The notes under the pieces are model-generated. The model saw only the letters and a program-made list of their open reading frames with translations. It had not been told where the DNA came from and did no database searches. From the NCBI RefSeq assembly GCF_000585375.1, contig NZ_KK073874.1:8281913-8345912 (forward strand): DNA of 64,000 bases, in the 5' to 3' direction. The stretch is from Cryptosporangium arvum DSM 44712 (GTDB lineage: Bacteria > Actinomycetota > Actinomycetes > Mycobacteriales > Cryptosporangiaceae). Both the position numbers and the translations under genes were made by a program. Shown piece after piece: positions 59,832 through 64,000 of the stretch (the first letter of the stretch is position 1; the number at the start of each line of letters is the position of its first letter).

Positions 59832-60337
59832 CAGCTCCTCGTCGCCGCGGCGGTGTCGTTCTCCGTCAGGGCTTCGCGCAGCTTGGCCAGGCCGCGGGCG
59901 GCCTGGCTCTTCACCGTGCCCGGACGGCAATGCAGGGTCTCGGCGGTCTGCTCCACCGAGAGGTCGCAGTAGAAGCGCAGCACCAGCACCGCCCGCTGGC
60001 GCGGCGGCAGGGCGCGGAGCGCGTCCTCCACGAGCAACCGTTCGGCCACGTCGGGCCCGGGGGTGGCCAGCTCGGGTGGCCGGTCGAGCAGCACCACCCG
60101 GCGGGCCCAGCCCGTGCGCTGCTCGCCCAGGAAGACGCGGACCAGCACGGTCCGCGCGTAGGCGATCGGCTCCCGGGCCCGGCCCGCCTTCCCCCAGTGC
60201 CGGTACACCCGCTCCAGCGTGCCCTGGACGAGGTCGTCGGCTCGATGCCAGTCCTGGCACAGCAGGTAGGCGACCCGCCGCAAACTCGGTAAGACCCGGT
60301 CGACGTACTCCAGGTACGCCTCGTCGTCGGTGGTCAC
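59831..60337 (-). CDS. SigE-family RNA polymerase sigma factor (ECF)
   Basis: A 168-aa sigma factor: region 2 AYLEYVDRVLPSLRRVAYLLCQDWHRADDLVQGTLERVYRHWGKAGRA and region 4 ALPPRQRAVLVLRFYCDLSVEQTAETLHCRPGTVKSQAARGLAKL. WHRADDLVQ is typical of the actinobacterial SigE subfamily. All regions are complete, in contrast to the two decayed sigma genes elsewhere in this window. It is transcribed together with the membrane protein that follows. Confidence 0.93.
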   Translation of the reverse strand: MTTDDEAYLEYVDRVLPSLRRVAYLLCQDWHRADDLVQGTLERVYRHWGKAGRAREPIAYARTVLVRVFLGEQRTGWARRVVLLDRPPELATPGPDVAERLLVEDALRALPPRQRAVLVLRFYCDLSVEQTAETLHCRPGTVKSQAARGLAKLREALTENDTAAATRS

Positions 60338-60358
60338 CGAACCTCCTGCTCTCGCGTC

Positions 60359-60828
60359 TCACCCTCCAGATGCGGACGGGTCCGATTCGGGTTGCACGAG
60401 ATCGGCGGCATTCTCGAGCGCGTCGGCCGCGCGCTCCCGCTCCTCCGGGGTGAGGACGACACCCGCGACCGGGTCGTCGGCGGCGTCGGGCCGTGTCAAC
60501 GCGGTGTCGAGGATCCGGGCTCCCTGCGCGGTCTCCCCGCGGGAGTCGGCCTGGTCATCCGCGGAACGCCCGACACCAGCACCTTGCCGTAGGCGGCACG
60601 CATGCCCGCAGCGAAGGCCCGGTGCATACCCGCGACGTCCGGCGTCACCACCAGACACGACCCGTACGACTGCGCCGGCTCGAACCCGGGCATCGCGAAG
60701 AAGTGCAGCCCCACGTCCGCTCGTCGCACCACCACGTACGGGTGGGGTTTGTGCTGCTCGTAGGTGGTGCGGAAGCCGAGCGCCAGGTAGAACGTCTCGA
60801 TGTCGTCGATGGCGTCCGTTCGCAGCAC
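60359..60828 (-). pseudogene. VOC-family (glyoxalase/bleomycin-resistance) protein, disrupted
   Basis: From the GTG at 60828 the first 85 residues match VOC proteins (RTDAIDDIETFYLALGFRTTYEQHKPHPYVVVRRADVGLHFFAMPGFEP; AYGKVLVSGVPRMTRP). The frame then ends after a junk tail (stop at 60496). A second frame, down to 60359, supplies GARILDTALTRPDAADDPVAG, then TPEERERAADALENAADLV, typical of the C-terminal extension of this family. The intervening FxVxDPxGN strand is absent, so an internal deletion has shifted the frame. The N-terminal part alone lacks the last metal or ligand residues. Confidence 0.65.
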
Positions 60829-60868
60829 AGCCGGAGTGCGCCGAGGTGACCGCGCTACGGTGACGGCC

Positions 60869-61123
60869 ATGTTCGGCGACCCGGTGCAGACCTTTCAGGT
60901 GAACGCGGAGGCGATCCTCGCCCAGCAGTTCGATCCCCGCCGGTACCCGCACCGGCACCTGGTGATCGTCGGGTCCGGGTTGCGCTGGGTGGAGCAGCTG
61001 GCCCGGGTGATGGCCGCCGTGGAGATGCTCACCACGGTCGGGTTCGAGCTGGTCACGGTGGGCGAGAACGAGCAGTCACATATCCGCTACGCGGTGCTGC
61101 GCCGGTCAGCCCCGGCTGCGTAG
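60869..61123 (+). CDS. Small hypothetical protein
   Basis: An 84-aa protein: FQVNAEAILAQQFDPRRYPHRHLVIVGSGLRWVEQLARVMAAVEMLTTVGFELVTVGENEQSHIRYAVLRR. It is protein-like, with one alpha/beta unit, and normal for the organism in codon use, but I do not recognise a family. The length and pattern recall small actinobacterial stand-alone DUF proteins. It is divergent from the VOC gene and its end overlaps the convergent response regulator by 18 nt. No clear ribosome site. Confidence 0.55.
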   Translation: MFGDPVQTFQVNAEAILAQQFDPRRYPHRHLVIVGSGLRWVEQLARVMAAVEMLTTVGFELVTVGENEQSHIRYAVLRRSAPAA

Positions 61124-61762
61124 CCAGGTCAGGACGGCCAGCACGCGGCGGTTCCCGTCGGTGGCCGGGGGCAGGTCGAGCTTCGTCAGCACGTTGCCGA
61201 CGTGTTTGCCGACCGCGGCCTCCGACAGGAACAGCCGACGCGCGATCGTGGCGTTGGAGTGCCCCTCGGCGACGAGCTCGAGCACGACCCGTTCCCGGTC
61301 CGAGAGCCGGCTCACCGGGTCGTTGCGCCGCCGCAGGAGCTGCCGGACGACGTCCGGGTCGACGACCGTGCCGCCGTCGACGACCCTGCGCAGCGCGGCG
61401 ACGAAGTCCCCGACGTCCACGACCCGGTCTTTGAGCAGGTAGCCGACCCGGTGGCCGTCCGCGGACTCCAGCAGGTCGGTCGCGTACGCGTGCTGCACGA
61501 ACTGGCTGAGCGCCACCACGGCCAGCTCCGGACGACGTTCACGCAGCGTGAGGGCGGCGCGCAGCCCTTCGTCGAGGAAACCCGGCGGCATCCGCACGTC
61601 GGTGATCACCAGCTGTGGCTCCAGCCGGGCCGCCGCGGCCAGCAGGGCGTCGGCATCACCGACCGCGGCCACCACGTCGAACCCGAACCGGCCCAGCACC
61701 CCGGCGAGCCCTTCGCGGAGCAGCACACCGTCCTCGGCCAGCACCGTTCGAATCAGTTCCAC
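61106..61762 (-). CDS. NarL/LuxR-family response regulator
   Basis: A 218-aa response regulator: receiver with acidic pocket AEDG, phospho-acceptor Asp in LVITDVRMPPGF, switch Ser in ALSQF, Lys in YLLKDRV; then LuxR HTH (RLSDRERVVLELVAEGHSNATIARRLFLSEAAVGKHVGNVLTKL). The GTG start overlaps the histidine kinase stop by 10 nt, so it is the partner of that kinase. Confidence 0.94.
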   Translation of the reverse strand: MELIRTVLAEDGVLLREGLAGVLGRFGFDVVAAVGDADALLAAAARLEPQLVITDVRMPPGFLDEGLRAALTLRERRPELAVVALSQFVQHAYATDLLESADGHRVGYLLKDRVVDVGDFVAALRRVVDGGTVVDPDVVRQLLRRRNDPVSRLSDRERVVLELVAEGHSNATIARRLFLSEAAVGKHVGNVLTKLDLPPATDGNRRVLAVLTWLRSRG

Positions 61763-62985
61763 GGCAGCTCCACCCGCATCGTCGTCGGTCCGCCGTCCGG
61801 ACTGGACAGCAGCAGCCGGCCGCCGGCCGCCCCGACCCGGTCGGCCAGCCCGGTGAGGCCGGTGCCGCGGTCGGGCGACGCGCCGCCGCACCCGTCGTCC
61901 CGGACCACGACCGTGAGGAGCTCACCCTCCTGACGGAACGTCACCGCGGCGGACGACGCCCCGCTGTGCTTCGCGACGTTCGTCAGCGCCTCGGCGACGA
62001 CGAAGTACGCCGTGCTCTCGACGTGCGACGCCGGCCGTCCCGGCAGCGACGTGTGCACGGTGACCGGCACCGCGCCGCGGTCGGCCAGCTCGCGGACGGC
62101 GTCGGGCAGCCCGAGATCGGTGAGCAGCTGGGGGCGGATGCCGTGGATGAGCTCACGGACCTCCACCATCAGGTTCTTGGCCTGCTGGTGGGCGTCGGCG
62201 ACGGCCTCCGACGCGGGCGAGCCGTCGTCGAGCAGCAGCCTGGCCACGCCGAGTTGCAGCGAGAGGCTGACCAGCCGCTGCTGGGTGCCGTCGTGCAGGT
62301 CACGTTCGATCCGCGTCCGCTCGGCCTCGAACGCGTCGACGAGCCGGGCCCGCGACCGCGTCACCTCGATCAGCTCCTCGGACTCGCCGACCAGCGCCCG
62401 CGCGGCGGCGGCGTGCGCCCAGGCCGCGACCCCGAGCAGGTACGGCAGCGCGGGCAGGAAGGTCAGGCCCACGACCGTGTACGGCAGCGCCTCGGAGACC
62501 GTGGACGCCGTCCCCACCCCGAGCGCCACCGGCCCGTCCCCCACGGCCAGCGGGGCGAACAGCCAGCTCACGGTCAGCACCAGCACGAGGCACAGGGCAC
62601 CGTAGAGCACCGGACCCGCGGTCAGGAGCAGCACGGCGTAGGCGACCTCACGCCAGGTGGCGGCCTCGGTGTAGCGCGTGCGGAGCCAGCGTTCGGCCCG
62701 GACCGGCCGGTGCCCGGAGCGGACGGCCCGGTACCCCAGCAACCGCAGCCGCGCCCGCTCGACGTCGGCCAGCGGCATCGCCACCAACGGGCCGAGGCCG
62801 ACGAGCAGCGCCAGCCCGGGCAGGATCCAGATCGGCTGGAGCCGGGAGTAGGCCAGCAGCAGCGGCAGGCCGAGCAGACCGAACGGGACCGCGGCCGCCA
62901 CCCCGACCGGCACCGTCGACGCCAGGTACCCGATCGCGCGCCACGGCCCGACGGTGAGCAGGTATCGACGGTCGAGAACGTTCAC
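61753..62985 (-). CDS. Sensor histidine kinase (HisKA_3/NarX type)
   Basis: A 410-aa kinase with an N-terminal two-block membrane domain of four or more TM helices (VPVGVAAAVPFGLLGLPLLLAYS; WILPGLALLVGLGPLVAMPL; VAYAVLLLTAGPVLYGALCLVLVLTVSWLF; LPYTVVGLTFLPALPYLLGVAAW). The HisKA_3 phospho-acceptor box is ERDLHDGTQQRLV (His around residue 230), followed by HATPase_c (N-box VVAEALTNVAKHSGA, DDGCGGA, GTGLTGLADRVGAAGG). The GTG start gives a natural N-terminus. It is divergent from the lipoprotein/ABC operon, whose products it may sense or control. Confidence 0.92.
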   Translation of the reverse strand: MNVLDRRYLLTVGPWRAIGYLASTVPVGVAAAVPFGLLGLPLLLAYSRLQPIWILPGLALLVGLGPLVAMPLADVERARLRLLGYRAVRSGHRPVRAERWLRTRYTEAATWREVAYAVLLLTAGPVLYGALCLVLVLTVSWLFAPLAVGDGPVALGVGTASTVSEALPYTVVGLTFLPALPYLLGVAAWAHAAAARALVGESEELIEVTRSRARLVDAFEAERTRIERDLHDGTQQRLVSLSLQLGVARLLLDDGSPASEAVADAHQQAKNLMVEVRELIHGIRPQLLTDLGLPDAVRELADRGAVPVTVHTSLPGRPASHVESTAYFVVAEALTNVAKHSGASSAAVTFRQEGELLTVVVRDDGCGGASPDRGTGLTGLADRVGAAGGRLLLSSPDGGPTTMRVELPWN

Positions 62986-63095
62986 CGGCGCCAGTGAACC
63001 GCCTGCCCGGCGCGTTGTCGGTAGAGCCAGGTCTACCGGGATGCGATGGCTACGGTCCGTGTGGCGGCCCCGGCCCCGCTGGTGTGCTCGGTCGC

Positions 63096-63800
63096 ATGAG
63101 ATTTCGCCTGGCACCGATCCTGGCGGCGGTCGTCCTCAGCGCCGCCTGCACCGACGTGAGCTCGATCAACGAGACCAGCCGGGACCAGCGTTCGTTCCCG
63201 CTGTCCGGTACGGCGCTCGTCGTCGACGCGACGGGCACCAGCGTCCGGCTCGTCGCCGGTGACGACGACGAGGTCGGCGTCGACCGCGAGCTCACCGGCA
63301 AAGCCACCGCCGACGGGCAGGCGTCCTGGTCGATGAGCGGCAACCGGCTGACGCTGCGCGTCACCTGCAGCGGTTTCGTGCCGGACTGCAGCGGCCTGCA
63401 CGTCGTGCAGGTCCCGGCCGGCGCCGCGGTGACGATCACGAGCGACTCGCCGGTCCGCGCCGTCGCCCCGGCCGGCCCGCTGACCGCCACGGTCACCGGC
63501 AGCTGGCTGCGTGTCGAGGACCCCTCCGGGGTGTTGCGCCTGCGGGCCGAGGAGTCGGTGACCGTCACCGGCGCCACGGCGGGCGACGTCACGGCCGCGT
63601 CCGGGACCCGGGTCGAGCTCGGTTTCCGCGCGGCTCCGGAGCGCGTCGACGTCCAGGCGACCGACCGGGCCACGGTCGCGCTCCCGAAGGGCCGGGAGAC
63701 CTACCGGGTCGACTGCGCCTGCACCGCGCCGAACGACCCCACGAGCGAACGCACGATCACCGTCCGGGCGCGTACCACCCAGATCCGGAAGGCCGCGTGA
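63096..63800 (+). CDS. Secreted lipoprotein of unknown function
   Basis: A 234-aa protein with a lipobox LSAAC at residues about 15-19 (cleavage before Cys) and a beta-rich mature part rich in Val/Thr/Asp (VDATGTSVRLVAGDDDEVGVDRELTG; VQVPAGAAVTITSDSPVRAVAPAGPLTATVTGSWLRVEDPSGVLRLRAEESVTVTGA). This resembles DUF4097-type adhesin-like beta-solenoid repeats. It starts an operon with the ABC ATPase (TGATG overlap). A role in the transport complex or in cell-wall stress sensing is possible. Confidence 0.75.
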   Translation: MRFRLAPILAAVVLSAACTDVSSINETSRDQRSFPLSGTALVVDATGTSVRLVAGDDDEVGVDRELTGKATADGQASWSMSGNRLTLRVTCSGFVPDCSGLHVVQVPAGAAVTITSDSPVRAVAPAGPLTATVTGSWLRVEDPSGVLRLRAEESVTVTGATAGDVTAASGTRVELGFRAAPERVDVQATDRATVALPKGRETYRVDCACTAPNDPTSERTITVRARTTQIRKAA

Positions 63801-64000
63801 TGCTGGAACTCGTCGAACTCGCCAAGGACTACCGCACCAAACCACGCGCGGTCGACGACGTCACGCTGCGCCTCGACGCCGGTGTGCTCGGCCTGCTCGG
63901 CCCGAACGGCGCCGGCAAGTCGTCGCTGATGCGGATCGCCGCGACCGTGACCAGGCCGACCCGGGGCCACGTGCTGTTCGACGGCGTCGACGTGGTGAAA
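63800..64000 (+). CDS. ABC transporter ATP-binding protein, 3' end outside the window
   Basis: The first 67 residues are visible: MLELVELAKDYRTKPRAVDDV, LGLLGPNGAGKSSLMRIAAT (Walker A GPNGAGKS) and RPTRGHVLFDGVDVVK. This is the typical start of an ABC-2-type exporter ATPase. The ATG overlaps the lipoprotein stop, so they are cotranslated. The permease presumably lies beyond the window. Confidence 0.92.
   Translation, partial: MLELVELAKDYRTKPRAVDDVTLRLDAGVLGLLGPNGAGKSSLMRIAATVTRPTRGHVLFDGVDVVK

Noticed and set aside
60868-60871. Back-to-back overlapping start codons (CATG) for the VOC gene and the 84-aa gene
   Set aside because: The VOC family N-terminus fits the GTG at 60828 better, so the apparent overlap of start codons is probably accidental.
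61615-62997. A 460-codon plus-strand open frame over the histidine kinase gene
   Set aside because: Shadow frame; the minus strand carries intact HisKA_3 and HATPase motifs.

Overview
The window is high-GC DNA (GTG and GGC/GCC-rich codons throughout) with actinomycete features: many GTG starts, stop/start overlaps of the TGATG and GTGA type, SARP/NB-ARC/TPR, LuxR-LAL, IclR, SigE-family and Asp23/AmaP-type genes, and an initiator tRNA with a C1-U72 mismatch. The genus cannot be fixed from sequence alone.

Layout. 1-2.9 kb: a 5'-truncated class A beta-lactamase, a thioesterase, a decayed SDR, an IclR regulator and a lipoprotein. 2.9-23.6 kb: a complete-looking phage-tail-like contractile injection system (CIS). 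It has a LuxR-like regulator, a DUF4255 tail-cap protein, an AAA+ ATPase, a DUF4157 (HELTH) candidate cargo, an oppositely oriented membrane protein with a lectin-like ectodomain, sheath, tube, tail-assembly protein, a 52-aa DUF6760 protein, a 1409-aa repeat-rich low-complexity protein, a second tube-like protein, LysM hub adaptor, VgrG-like spike, gp25, baseplate J, tail protein I, and a zinc-ribbon/TM/discoidin-like protein. Most structural genes overlap by 1-4 nt, implying one translationally coupled transcript. No export genes, tail fibre, PAAR tip or conventional tape measure were seen, which fits the intracellular actinomycete CIS type. 23.7-26.6 kb: a SARP-type NB-ARC/TPR regulator.

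26.7-45 kb: metabolic and regulatory genes (DHFR-like reductase, TetR and XRE regulators, SDR, hydrolase, ATP-binding anti-sigma-like protein, NTF2-like protein, LAL regulator, SRPBCC protein, quinone reductase, PaaX-like regulator, MFS pump, MetE-like protein). Within it lies a scar at 30.3-32.3 kb where an ECF sigma factor and an Asp23/DUF6286/AmaP locus are broken and joined.

45-54 kb: a DHA2 drug exporter, release factor 3, a rifampicin-monooxygenase-like flavoprotein, a membrane-protein/GntR operon behind a perfect 20-bp-arm inverted repeat, an LLM oxidoreductase, a SEC-C protein, tRNA-fMet with a strong terminator, and a badly decayed ECF sigma factor. 54-64 kb: P450, membrane protein, alpha/beta hydrolase with a TTAGCT operator array, epimerase, a SigE-family sigma factor with its partner membrane protein, a damaged VOC protein, and a two-component system next to a lipoprotein and an ABC ATPase that runs off the end.

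The most interesting region is the CIS, especially its giant repeat protein, candidate cargo and two membrane proteins. The window also holds several decayed genes, three of them regulatory or stress-related.
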